NCBI GenBank assembly: GCA_903869975.1
Contig: CAIQBF010000025.1
Span: 1-26,983 of the forward strand
From: an uncultured bacterium
Lineage (GTDB): Bacteria > Patescibacteriota > Minisyncoccia > Phycocordibacterales > UBA9973
Direction: 5' to 3'
Length of the DNA stretch: 26,983 nucleotides
Part shown: positions 7,912 through 15,420 of the stretch, in pieces
Numbering within the stretch: position 1 is the stretch's first letter
How the letters are laid out: the number at the start of each line of letters is the position of its first letter
The notes under the pieces: model-generated
Databases searched by the model: none
Told to the model about the DNA's origin: nothing
The model's input: only the letters and a program-made list of their open reading frames with translations
Program-made: the position numbers and the translations under genes

Positions 7912-7926
7912 ACACCCGCGTAAGTT

Positions 7927-10431
7927 CTACTTTTTCTTCTTCAGACCCTTCTCTACCTCAATAATATTGAGCGAAGCTTTCAGTACGGTGTCCGGGTTGA
8001 TCGAAATCGAATCGATTCCCTCTCGCACGAGAAACTCAGCAAGGTCTGGAAAGTCTGATGGTCCCTGACCGCAAATACCTACTTTTTTCTTACGCTTATG
8101 CGCGACTTGGATGAGCTCCTTGATAAGGCGCTGTACTGAGCGATTGCGTTCATTGCCGATGTGCGCGATGAGCTTCGAGTCGCGATCGAGTCCGAGCGTA
8201 AGCTGAGTGAGATCGTTCGATCCAATACTGAATGCATCGAAGATATCGGCAAACTCATCGGCCTGTAAAATATTTGATGGAATTTCCGCCATAACCCAAA
8301 TCTCAAGTCCTGAAGAGATCTCAACCGTCTCAGCTTTCATATTCCCCTTTTGAACCACAATCTTTTCCGTTTTAGGATTCTTCGTACGTTTGAGGCCGTA
8401 CTTGTCCATAAGCGCAACAACCTTCTTGCCTTCTTCCGGTGTGCGGCAGAATGGCACCATGACCTTCAGGTTCCAGAGACCGAGCTCTTCGCGTACAGCT
8501 TTGACAGCCTGACACTCAAGCTCAAAAGCCTGCATAAAATTCGGGTCATAATATCTCGAAGCACCGCGCCAGCCCATCATAGGATTCTCTTCTACTGGTT
8601 CATACAAGCTGCCGCCGATAAGCCCCCGGTATTCATTGGATTTAAAATCACTGAACCGAAGCACGACTTCGTACGGGTAGAATGCGGCACAAATCGTAGC
8701 GATTCCATATTTGAGTTTCTCAACATAAAACGCGACTTTGTCCGGATAGCCTTTTGTGAGTGCATCAATCTCGCTCTGTAATTTCTTGTCTTTGAGTGTC
8801 TTGTAATTGATGAGGGCGTTTGGATGAATCTTTACAAAGTTTGAAATAATGAATTCTTCGCGAGCAAGACCAACACCGCGGTTTGGAATGTTTGCATGAC
8901 TAAATACAAGTGTCGGATCGGCAACGATCATCTTCACGGGAGTTTTCGGCATCTGGTAACCCTTGAGGTCGATCTTCTTGTGCTCGAATTTCAAAATCCC
9001 GGCAAACACTTTTCCGACTTCTCCTTCAGCGCACGAAACCGTAACCTCCATGCCGTTTTTCAAAACCTGCGTGGCCGTGCCCGTACCGACGATAGCCGGG
9101 ATACCAAGCTCGCGCGAGACAATAGCAGCATGTGAAGTACGCCCACCCGCATCGGTGACAATAGCAGAGGCTATCTTCATAATCGGCTCCCAGTCAGGGT
9201 CAGTAATCTCAGTCACCAGCACCTCGCCTTTTTTAAACGTCGAGAGCTGCGATGCGTCGCGGATATAGCGTACTTTTCCGGCTCCAATCTTTGCGCCCAC
9301 TGCCGCACCCTGACAAAGCAAAGATCCCTTCTCAGAAAGCTTGTACTCTTCAAGTATGACACCGCTCTTCCCAGACTCCACCGTTTCTGGACGCGCCTGC
9401 ACAATGTAGAGCTCGCCAGTCTTGCCATCGAGCACCCACTCGATATCCATCGGACGCTTGTAGTGAGCCTCGATCATCGCACCCCAGCGAGCGAGCTTCA
9501 AAATCTGCTCATCACTGAGCACAAACCGATCACGCTCGGCGGCTGTCGTCGAGACTTCTTTTGTCATAGCATTGCCACCCGTCGCATAAATGAGCTTTTT
9601 TTCTTTTGAGCCCATGCGCTTGCCCACGATAGACTTAAATCCTTTTGCGAGCGTCGGCTTGAAAACGACATACTCGTCTGGGGTTACAACACCTTTTACG
9701 ACATACTCGCCAAGACCCCACGAGCCGTTGATGACAATAGTATCTTTGAATCCAGATTCCGTATCGAGAGTAAACATAACCCCAGCGGCTCCCCGATCGC
9801 TACGAGCCATTTTTTGCACAGCGACCGAAAGCAAGACATTAAAATGGTCATATCCTTGATGCTCGCGATATGAGATAGCACGGTTCGTAAAGAGTGACGC
9901 CATTGCAAGCTTGATGCATTCGAGCACCTGAGCTTCACCACGCACATTGAGATACGATTCCTGCTGACCTGCAAAAGAGGCATCCGGCAAATCTTCTGCC
10001 GTCGCCGAAGAACGCACTGCAACATCGAGATCCTTTACGGAAATTTTCAGATGAGCCGCGAGCTTCTTGTATGCCTCGCCAATAGCTTCATCGAGTACTT
10101 TCGGAAATGTCGCACTCATAATGGCTTCACGCACGGCATGTCCGCGCTTTTCGAGATCCTTGATATTGTTCGTATCGAGCCCCTTGAGTAGCCCGCGAAT
10201 TTTCGCATCAAGACCATTTTCTTGCACAAAAAAACGGTAACTCTCCGCAGTTACCGCAAAACCATATGGTACTTGAATTTTCTCTCCACGGCCTTTTGCT
10301 GCCGAGGTTAGATTCTGGTGCATCTCTCCCAAATTCGCATTCTTCCCTCCCACAATACCGACATCTTCTCGACCGATCTCATCGAACCACAATATAAAAG
10401 CCTCACTGCGCGCACGAGTATTTTGTTTCAT
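7927..10431 (-). CDS. ppsA: PpsA, phosphoenolpyruvate synthase
   Basis: An 834-residue three-domain enzyme converting pyruvate, ATP and water to PEP, AMP and phosphate. The N-terminal ATP-grasp domain (about 10-350) has VGGKNANLGEM, VAVRSSATAEDLPDASFAGQQ and DIEWVLDG..YIVQARPET. The phosphohistidine domain has TDAGGRTSHAAIVSRELGIP with H434. The C-terminal PEP-binding barrel has FSIGSNDLTQLTLGLDRDS and GICGQGPSDFPDLAEFL with C787. It is about 40 residues longer than E. coli PpsA, and the tail is lysine-rich (GLKKKK). In a fermentative small genome it probably supports gluconeogenesis or the pyruvate-PEP step. Its leader is about 40 nt, unlike the short leaders of its neighbours. Confidence 0.95.
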   Translation of the reverse strand: MKQNTRARSEAFILWFDEIGREDVGIVGGKNANLGEMHQNLTSAAKGRGEKIQVPYGFAVTAESYRFFVQENGLDAKIRGLLKGLDTNNIKDLEKRGHAVREAIMSATFPKVLDEAIGEAYKKLAAHLKISVKDLDVAVRSSATAEDLPDASFAGQQESYLNVRGEAQVLECIKLAMASLFTNRAISYREHQGYDHFNVLLSVAVQKMARSDRGAAGVMFTLDTESGFKDTIVINGSWGLGEYVVKGVVTPDEYVVFKPTLAKGFKSIVGKRMGSKEKKLIYATGGNAMTKEVSTTAAERDRFVLSDEQILKLARWGAMIEAHYKRPMDIEWVLDGKTGELYIVQARPETVESGKSGVILEEYKLSEKGSLLCQGAAVGAKIGAGKVRYIRDASQLSTFKKGEVLVTEITDPDWEPIMKIASAIVTDAGGRTSHAAIVSRELGIPAIVGTGTATQVLKNGMEVTVSCAEGEVGKVFAGILKFEHKKIDLKGYQMPKTPVKMIVADPTLVFSHANIPNRGVGLAREEFIISNFVKIHPNALINYKTLKDKKLQSEIDALTKGYPDKVAFYVEKLKYGIATICAAFYPYEVVLRFSDFKSNEYRGLIGGSLYEPVEENPMMGWRGASRYYDPNFMQAFELECQAVKAVREELGLWNLKVMVPFCRTPEEGKKVVALMDKYGLKRTKNPKTEKIVVQKGNMKAETVEISSGLEIWVMAEIPSNILQADEFADIFDAFSIGSNDLTQLTLGLDRDSKLIAHIGNERNRSVQRLIKELIQVAHKRKKKVGICGQGPSDFPDLAEFLVREGIDSISINPDTVLKASLNIIEVEKGLKKKK

Positions 10432-10476
10432 TGGAGGAAACGCAAAACGTATATAAAAATTGATAAATGCAGAGTA

Positions 10477-10504
10477 AGTATAGCATTAAGCGAAACGGTG
10501 TAAA
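10477..10504 (-). promoter_or_regulatory. Promoter of ppsA
   Basis: Minus strand has TATACT (10477-10482) preceded by TGC, a 16-nt spacer and TTTACA (10499-10504, five of six to consensus). The -35 lies inside the left arm of the large palindrome. Leader of about 40 nt. Confidence 0.55.
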
Positions 10505-10623
10505 AAGACAGCACCTGCCTCCTGATAAGGCCTTGCGCAGGCGCTCAGGCGCCGAGCAGCCCGGCCGCCCTCAAGGCGGAACGGGTTGCCTTTCAGGAGG
10601 CAGGTGCTGTCTTTTTGCACCGT
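10495..10623. repeat. 129-bp GC-rich palindrome between divergent ppsA and aminotransferase genes
   Basis: The outer arms 10495-10525 and 10593-10623 are 31 nt with one mismatch (T10501/G10617). After a one-base bulge the pairing continues as AAGGC (10527-10531) with GCCTT (10588-10592). The interior holds two further hairpins: 10540-10553 (GGCGC, loop TCAG) and 10560-10585 (CCCG and CCGCC pairing, loop CTCAA). The interior is clearly GC-richer than its surroundings. It lies between two promoters pointing outward, so a plain terminator for converging genes does not explain it. It could be a MITE-like remnant, an insulator or a cruciform site. No target duplication or transposase is visible. 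Confidence 0.9.
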
Positions 10624-10643
10624 AACCCTTTTTACGCTAAACT
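10614..10643 (+). promoter_or_regulatory. Promoter of the aminotransferase gene
   Basis: TAAACT (10638-10643) ends 8 nt before the ATG at 10652. A weak -35 (TTTGCA at 10614-10619 or TTGCAC at 10615-10620) falls in the right arm of the palindrome. Predicted leaderless or near-leaderless. Confidence 0.45.
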
Positions 10644-10651
10644 CTCCTTAT

Positions 10652-11851
10652 ATGAACCCACCAAAAGTATCCACTCGCGGGCAGAATGTGATCGCTTCCC
10701 CTATACGCAAGTACCTCCCTCTTATGCAGGAGGCGGAGAAGCGTGGCACCAAGGTTTACAAGCTCAATACCGGCGATCCAGATATCGAGGTTCCACCAGC
10801 TTTTTTTGATGGAATTCGCGGCTACGCAAGCAAGAATCTCCCCTATGCTCCGAGCTCAGGCTTCCCGCTCCACATCGCTGCTTGGCAGACATATTTTAAA
10901 CAGTTCGGCGTCGAGCTTGAGTCCAAGAACATTATCCCTACCGTCGGCTGTGCGGAGGCTATCCTTCTCGCCCTCATGGCAGCAGCCGACATCGGCGATG
11001 AGGTACTCGTCTTCGAGCCACTCTACGTAAGCTACAAATCTTTCTCCGTCATGACGGGTATCAAGCTCGTCCCCATTACACTCAAAACCTCCGACGGGTT
11101 CGCTATGCCGACAGACGCCGAGATCGAATCCAAAATTACAGAGAAGACGAAAGCCATCGTCGTCATCAACCCAGACAACCCGACTGGAAAACTCTGGAGT
11201 GAAGAGGAGCTCGCCCGCATTCTCGCCATTGCAAAGAAACACAACATGTTCGTCATCGCCGACGAGACATACCGCGAGATCCGTTTCGACGGACAGGTGT
11301 CATGCATGCTCACCATGCAAGAGGGCCGCGAGAATATTATTCTCGTAGACTCCATCTCGAAGCGTTTTAGCATGCCGGGAGCACGCGTTGGATGTCTCGC
11401 CTCGTACAATACGGACGTCATGACCGCGGTACTCAAATTTGCCCAGGCTCGCCTCTCCGTCGGAACACTTGAGCAGCTCGCCCTCGTGCCACTGCTTGAG
11501 AGTTCGAAGCAGTATACCGATCCAGTCAAAGCGGAGTACGAGAAACGCTGCGAAGTCGTATACAAAGCTCTCTCTGAAATGCCAGGCGTGATGGTAACGC
11601 GCCCAATGGGTGCATTCTATATCTACGCCGCGCTTCCGGTAGACTCAGCGGAGGAATTCGTAAAATTCATGATCGGCGAATTTTCTGACAACGGCGAGAC
11701 TGTCATGATCTCCCCTATGAAAGACTTCTATATCTCCGAAGGTCTTGGCGCAAATGAAATCCGCATCGCATACGTGCTCAACACCGAAAAGCTCGCACGC
11801 TCGATGGAGATTTTGAAAAAAGGACTCGAAGCGTACCAGGTGAAGAAATAA
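10652..11851 (+). CDS. Class I/II aminotransferase (aspartate-aminotransferase-like)
   Basis: A 399-residue fold-type I PLP enzyme. Visible are KLNTGDPDIEVP (about 37-48), VINPDNPTG (171-179), DETYREIRFDG with D204 and Y207, SISKRFSMPGARVG with the PLP lysine K237 and phosphate-binding R245, and NEIRIAY near the C-terminus with the carboxylate-binding arginine. It is typical of the broad aspartate/tyrosine/alanine aminotransferase group; the amino-acid substrate cannot be read from sequence. I use the ATG at 10652: the protein family starts here and the -10 lies 8 nt upstream, while earlier in-frame codons fall in the palindrome. It stands alone and ends in a terminator. Confidence 0.9.
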   Translation: MNPPKVSTRGQNVIASPIRKYLPLMQEAEKRGTKVYKLNTGDPDIEVPPAFFDGIRGYASKNLPYAPSSGFPLHIAAWQTYFKQFGVELESKNIIPTVGCAEAILLALMAAADIGDEVLVFEPLYVSYKSFSVMTGIKLVPITLKTSDGFAMPTDAEIESKITEKTKAIVVINPDNPTGKLWSEEELARILAIAKKHNMFVIADETYREIRFDGQVSCMLTMQEGRENIILVDSISKRFSMPGARVGCLASYNTDVMTAVLKFAQARLSVGTLEQLALVPLLESSKQYTDPVKAEYEKRCEVVYKALSEMPGVMVTRPMGAFYIYAALPVDSAEEFVKFMIGEFSDNGETVMISPMKDFYISEGLGANEIRIAYVLNTEKLARSMEILKKGLEAYQVKK

Positions 11852-11867
11852 TACTCACCTGAAAAAG

Positions 11868-11898
11868 AAAAAGACCGCACTTACCGTGCGGTCTTTTT
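11868..11898. terminator. Bidirectional terminator after the aminotransferase gene
   Basis: Perfect 13-bp stem (11868-11880 with 11886-11898, core AAGACCGCAC) around a 5-nt loop, with A- and T-runs. It lies between converging genes. Confidence 0.92.
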
Positions 11899-11916
11899 TG
11901 ATGTAATTTTTTAAAC

Positions 11917-12609
11917 CTACAAAAGTAAAAGTAGAGCACTCATCGATTGATATAGCTCGTCTTCGAACAAAATCTTTACCGTATCACTAGGATACCGTGG
12001 CATTATTTTGTTTTCGACGTCGCTAAAAAGATTGTTGATATGCTCCATTTCTACATGGAACTTTCTTAATCTTCCAAAATCAGTGTCCTTAAAAAAAGCG
12101 CTCGAATTTAAACGCTTGCACGCCAAATGTAAGCCTTGTTTAAACCAGTCTTTGTTATTACTAAATTCGTGACTAAAGACATCCTTCAGTCCGAGAACAG
12201 TAACACTCGACTTATCAATGTGCCTTCTCCATCTGCCCAAATCTTGCTCAATTGCTTTTTTGTTGGGTTTTGATTTTTTTTGGAGTCTCCAATATCTATC
12301 GATCGGGAAAGCAGAATACCCCGTAAGAGAGTCAACTCCATCAATATTTCTCGATACAGCAAAAAAATCAGCCTTCCAGAAAAGGTCGTTTTCGTATATG
12401 GGCACTTCTACGGGAAGCACCCCCATTTTATCCGAAGAAAAAACAAATACTTGTTCAATAGAACTCGGGCAAAAGATAGGAGACAGGTGTTGTTTGGGTC
12501 TCATCATGATATTTCGATCCAAAAGAGAATCAAAATTCTCGGCAAGTTCTTCGTCTGCTTCCAAAGCAGTGCGGAAGTGGTCAATCAGAGCTTTCCGGGT
12601 TAGACTCAT
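11917..12609 (-). CDS. Hypothetical protein, 230 residues
   Basis: I do not recognise a family. The protein starts MSLTRKALIDHFRTALEADEELAENFDSLL and appears soluble. It has a basic, Trp-rich middle (RYWRLQKKSKPNKKAIEQDLGRWRRHIDK split over about 106-132) and ends in a run of five leucines. There is no signal peptide, cysteine motif or nucleotide-binding loop that I can see. Its base composition is visibly more AT-rich than the flanking metabolic genes, which fits an accessory or acquired gene. It is convergent with the aminotransferase and ends at the shared terminator. The ATG at 12609 is the only ATG; the frame is open upstream only to a TAA near 12647. Confidence 0.7.
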   Translation of the reverse strand: MSLTRKALIDHFRTALEADEELAENFDSLLDRNIMMRPKQHLSPIFCPSSIEQVFVFSSDKMGVLPVEVPIYENDLFWKADFFAVSRNIDGVDSLTGYSAFPIDRYWRLQKKSKPNKKAIEQDLGRWRRHIDKSSVTVLGLKDVFSHEFSNNKDWFKQGLHLACKRLNSSAFFKDTDFGRLRKFHVEMEHINNLFSDVENKIMPRYPSDTVKILFEDELYQSMSALLLLL

Positions 12610-12630
12610 GCAATTATCTGCCCGATACAG

Positions 12631-12779
12631 CGGGACTTGGTTTTAGCCTGTATACACATGCTTGTGTCTTTCTTGGACAAGCTGCCGCACGAGAGAAGTA
12701 TCGTGTCTCTGCGAATTACGAATGTAGCCGCCTACTATGCTTCTGCGGTTTAACATCATAGACCCAGGAAGCGACCCCG
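12631..12779. other. Noncoding segment with potential closed RNA fold, unassigned
   Basis: Part of the 285-bp gap (12610-12894) between the two divergent small genes. CGGG (12631-12634) and CTTGG (12636-12640) can pair with CCAGG (12764-12768) and CCCG (12776-12779), closing the whole segment. Inside are ACACA/TGTGT (12654-12667), CACGA/TCGTG (12688-12705) and CCGC/GCGG (12728-12748). It does not match the tmRNA, SRP RNA, RNase P or tRNA signatures I know. It could be an independent RNA or the leader of the 230-residue gene; chance pairing is also possible. From about 12785 to 12840 the DNA is very AT-rich and promoter-like. Confidence 0.3.
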
Positions 12780-12859
12780 GGGACTTTTATATTGTATTTT
12801 TAATACACTATTATTTTTACCATACTATCTATTTCAAAATATGTCAAAAACACGCTCGC

Positions 12860-12888
12860 TTTTCATCACGGGTAAAAAAGCGTACACT
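12860..12888 (+). promoter_or_regulatory. Promoter of the small Cys-motif gene
   Basis: TTTTCA (12860-12865), a 17-nt spacer and TACACT (12883-12888), which ends 6 nt before the ATG at 12895. This matches the leaderless layout of other genes here and argues for the internal start. Confidence 0.5.
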
Positions 12889-12894
12889 TCCCGT

Positions 12895-13113
12895 ATGGAT
12901 AGAGACATAGACAAGATTAAAGCATCGCTCATAGAGCTCGCCGACGCTATCGAATCAGGAGAGCGCGAAGGCATGGGACGACTGATCAGGAACATTCTCG
13001 GCTACGACATCGTAAAAAAGAATCCTGTCAGAAGCCAACACCAACGCTGCACCTGTGCAAAATGCACCGCAGTCTGGGAAGGCGACAATAACGGTGACGA
13101 CGGAATAAACTAA
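12895..13113 (+). CDS. Small hypothetical protein with CxCxxC motif, 72 residues
   Basis: I do not recognise this protein. It begins MDRDIDKIKASLIELADAIE, a charged helical N-terminal half that may form a coiled coil. It carries CTCAKC near residues 51-56, then an acidic tail (WEGDNNGDDGIN). The CxCxxC cluster could bind zinc or another metal, but it is short for a full zinc ribbon. An in-frame ATG at 12841 would add 18 residues (MSKTRSLFITGKKAYTSR). I prefer 12895 because a plausible -35/-10 pair lies inside that upstream stretch and ends 6 nt before it. The TAA lies inside the arm of the long terminator shared with purF. Confidence 0.6.
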   Translation: MDRDIDKIKASLIELADAIESGEREGMGRLIRNILGYDIVKKNPVRSQHQRCTCAKCTAVWEGDNNGDDGIN

Positions 13114-13192
13114 ATAAAAAAATAAGACCTAAAATTTTCAACGCAGCGAAGACTGGGCAGAAAATTTTAGGTCTTATTTTTTTATTTAGTTT
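13107..13192. terminator. Long bidirectional terminator with conserved loop, copy 1
   Basis: Perfect 32-bp inverted repeat (13107-13138 with 13161-13192) closing a 22-nt loop. The arms contain the TAA stop of the small gene (13111-13113) and nearly all of the purF stop (13191-13193), and supply T-runs in both directions. The loop recurs at 21987 and 26959. Confidence 0.9.
13139..13160 (+). repeat. 22-nt conserved loop element, copy 1
   Basis: Starts CAACGCAGCGAAG and ends ACTGGGCAG. It is flanked by TTTT and AAAA, the innermost bases of the hairpin arms. Identical to copy 3 and 18 of 22 identical to copy 2, all in the same orientation. Confidence 0.95.
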
Positions 13193-14633
13193 AATCTTTC
13201 GGAACCTCGTACGTAACATCCTTCGATCGCTCGTGGAGATCAATAGGATACTCCCCTGTAAAACACGAAGTCGAAAGAACATCGCGAGAAAGACCTGTCG
13301 CACGAATGAGGCCATCAAGCGAAAGGAAGTGGAGCGATGTTGCGCCAAGGAATTCCCGGATTTCTTCCACCGTCTTCTGGCTTGCAATCAGATTAGACTG
13401 CTTAGGCGTATCAATACCGTAATAGTCAGGAAATTTTACGGGAGGGCTTGATATAAGGAAATGCACCTCTGCAGCTCCGGCTTCAAATATTGCCTTAATG
13501 AGCTGACGACTCGTCGTTCCTCGAACGATCGAATCATCCATGAGAACAATCCGCTTACCTTTGAGCACCGGAGCGAGCGGTGTAAGTTTGAGCTTCACGC
13601 CAAGCTCGCGCACATGCTGTTCTGGCTCGATAAACGTGCGGTGAATATATCGATTCTTTACGAGAGCCATTTCAAGCGGAATACCTGAAGCAGCAGCATA
13701 TCCAACAGCAACCGGCATCGCAGTCTCAGGCACCGGCACAACCATGTCAGCCTCAATCTTGCATTCTTTTGCAAGCTCAACGCCAGAGTTACGACGAACA
13801 TCGTAGACAAGCTTTCCTGAAAGAATAGAATCAGGACGAGCAAAATAAACGAATTCAAAAATATCCAACTTAGGATTCGGCGCCATGACCTGCTCAGAAG
13901 CAAGACCGTGGTCATCGATAATAAGCATCTCACCAGGATTTACTTCACGAATAAATTCAGCACCCATCGCCTGAAAGGCACAACTCTCACTCGCGACAGC
14001 AAAACCGCCATTAATCTTACCCACAGACAACGGGCGCATACCGAAGCTGTCACGCACAGCAACAAGCATATTCGGAGTAGCAAGCACGATTGCATACGCT
14101 CCAGTAAAGAGTGGTAGCACTGCCTTGATCGAGTCAGGGAGAGAAAGACCCATCTTCAAACCTTGTCCGACAGCTTCAGCCATGAGCTCCGAGTCGCTAC
14201 GATCATCAAGAACAACACTCGTATCTTTCAGGAATTTTTTTAATGCTTCGACAGAAGGAAGATTTCCATTATGCGCGAGTGCAACAATACCAGTTTCGGC
14301 GTCCTCGTGGAACTGATCAACTTGTGGAAACTTCACCTCATCAATAACAACAGGCTGCGCGTGTGTGAGCATTGAATTTCCAGAGGTCGAGTAGCGATTG
14401 TGTCCTATCGCGAGGTATCCCTGAAGTCGCTTCAGATGCTCTTCATTGTACGCAGCAGATACAAGACCCATACCACGATGCGAAAGAAGTCGCGCGCCAT
14501 CGCCGACAGTAATACCCGAAGATTCTTGACCTCGATGCTGCAATGCGAAAAGTCCAAAAAAAGACAATCGAGCTACATCGAGCCCTTTTCCATAAATACC
14601 GAAAACAGCGCACTTTTCGCCGAGGTGTTCCAT
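13191..14633 (-). CDS. purF: PurF, amidophosphoribosyltransferase
   Basis: The first enzyme of purine synthesis makes phosphoribosylamine from PRPP and glutamine. The 480 residues comprise an N-terminal Ntn glutaminase and a C-terminal phosphoribosyltransferase with VLMDDSIVRGTTSRQL (363-378). The nucleophile is C8 in MEHLGEKCAVFGIYG, so a 7-residue propeptide would have to be removed, as in the B. subtilis type. Overall it resembles the B. subtilis type, yet most Fe-S cysteines are replaced: the HPCFYGID cysteine is D403 in FPDYYGID, the one before the YFSRPDS-like segment is missing, and only C457 in STSCFTGEYP remains. Last gene of the guaB operon, 9 nt after purQ. Confidence 0.96.
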   Translation of the reverse strand: MEHLGEKCAVFGIYGKGLDVARLSFFGLFALQHRGQESSGITVGDGARLLSHRGMGLVSAAYNEEHLKRLQGYLAIGHNRYSTSGNSMLTHAQPVVIDEVKFPQVDQFHEDAETGIVALAHNGNLPSVEALKKFLKDTSVVLDDRSDSELMAEAVGQGLKMGLSLPDSIKAVLPLFTGAYAIVLATPNMLVAVRDSFGMRPLSVGKINGGFAVASESCAFQAMGAEFIREVNPGEMLIIDDHGLASEQVMAPNPKLDIFEFVYFARPDSILSGKLVYDVRRNSGVELAKECKIEADMVVPVPETAMPVAVGYAAASGIPLEMALVKNRYIHRTFIEPEQHVRELGVKLKLTPLAPVLKGKRIVLMDDSIVRGTTSRQLIKAIFEAGAAEVHFLISSPPVKFPDYYGIDTPKQSNLIASQKTVEEIREFLGATSLHFLSLDGLIRATGLSRDVLSTSCFTGEYPIDLHERSKDVTYEVPKD

Positions 14634-14642
14634 AGAGATATA

Positions 14643-15413
14643 TTATTTCTTAACACCTTTATTATAATACGAAATTGCGTTTTTGAAAAGAGCAAAGCCG
14701 TCGCCATACGTTGGAACCTTTTTACCCTTATTTTTCAAGTCATTCTGGAGTTTTTGCCAATCAGGACGCTGGTGAAAAAACATTCCGCGCTCAGGGTGCG
14801 GCATCATACCAAGGATGCGACCGTCCGGCGAAAGTACGGCGGCAATGTCCTCCGCTGCACCATTCGGATTCATCGGAAGATTCTGGTATTCACACGCAGG
14901 ACCTTGTGTGTATTTGAGTGCGACATTCGGTGCGCCTTCTTTTGGTAAAACATACTTTCCTTCACCGTGAGCAATAGGTACGGAAATGACGCCAAGTCCG
15001 CGAGTCCATGGACTCTCACCCACGGCCTCAATATCCACCCAACGATCCATATAGCGAGCACTTTCATTGTATGTAAGCGCACCCGGCAGGATACCCGCAG
15101 CAGTGAGAATCTGAAATCCGTTACAGATGCCAATGACAAGTGTGTCGCGCTTAATGAATTCCTTGAGCACTTCGCCCAAGTGATTATTGAGTCGGTTACC
15201 ATACGCCTTGCCTGAACCCGTGTCGTCGCCATAAGAGAATCCCCCTGGCATAGCAAGAATCTGATACTTCAAAAGCATTTTAGGATCTGCGATGACGTCG
15301 TTGATATGTACGATATCCGCTTTTCCACCCGCCTCTTCAAAAGCGAACTTGGTCTCTTCTTCGCAGTTGAGTCCGTAGCCGGAGAATACAATTACTTTAG
15401 GTTTGGTTTTCAT
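14643..15413 (-). CDS. purQ: PurQ, glutaminase subunit of FGAM synthase
   Basis: A 256-residue class I glutamine amidotransferase that supplies ammonia to PurL. Catalytic residues are clear: C97 in VIGICNGFQIL, with H206 and E208 in GMMPHPERGMFF. The start MKTKPKVIVFSGYGLNCEEET is the typical PurQ beginning and lies 7 nt after the purL stop; an upstream in-frame extension into purL is not credible. SYGDDTGSGKAYGNRL (about 60-75) also matches PurQ. No Shine-Dalgarno sequence lies in the 7-nt gap, so translation is probably coupled to purL. purF follows 9 nt downstream. Confidence 0.96.
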   Translation of the reverse strand: MKTKPKVIVFSGYGLNCEEETKFAFEEAGGKADIVHINDVIADPKMLLKYQILAMPGGFSYGDDTGSGKAYGNRLNNHLGEVLKEFIKRDTLVIGICNGFQILTAAGILPGALTYNESARYMDRWVDIEAVGESPWTRGLGVISVPIAHGEGKYVLPKEGAPNVALKYTQGPACEYQNLPMNPNGAAEDIAAVLSPDGRILGMMPHPERGMFFHQRPDWQKLQNDLKNKGKKVPTYGDGFALFKNAISYYNKGVKK

Positions 15414-15420
15414 ATAAAAA

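Noticed and set aside
10495..10623. Complete insertion sequence or integron attC site
   Set aside because: No transposase or integrase is present, no clear target duplication flanks it, and the attC core triplets (GTT/AAC) are not visible at the ends.
12631..12779. tmRNA, SRP RNA, 6S RNA or RNase P RNA
   Set aside because: No tag-peptide frame or TTCGA T-loop for tmRNA, no GGAAG..AGCAGC SRP apex, no RNase P core words, and no recognisable 6S bubble.
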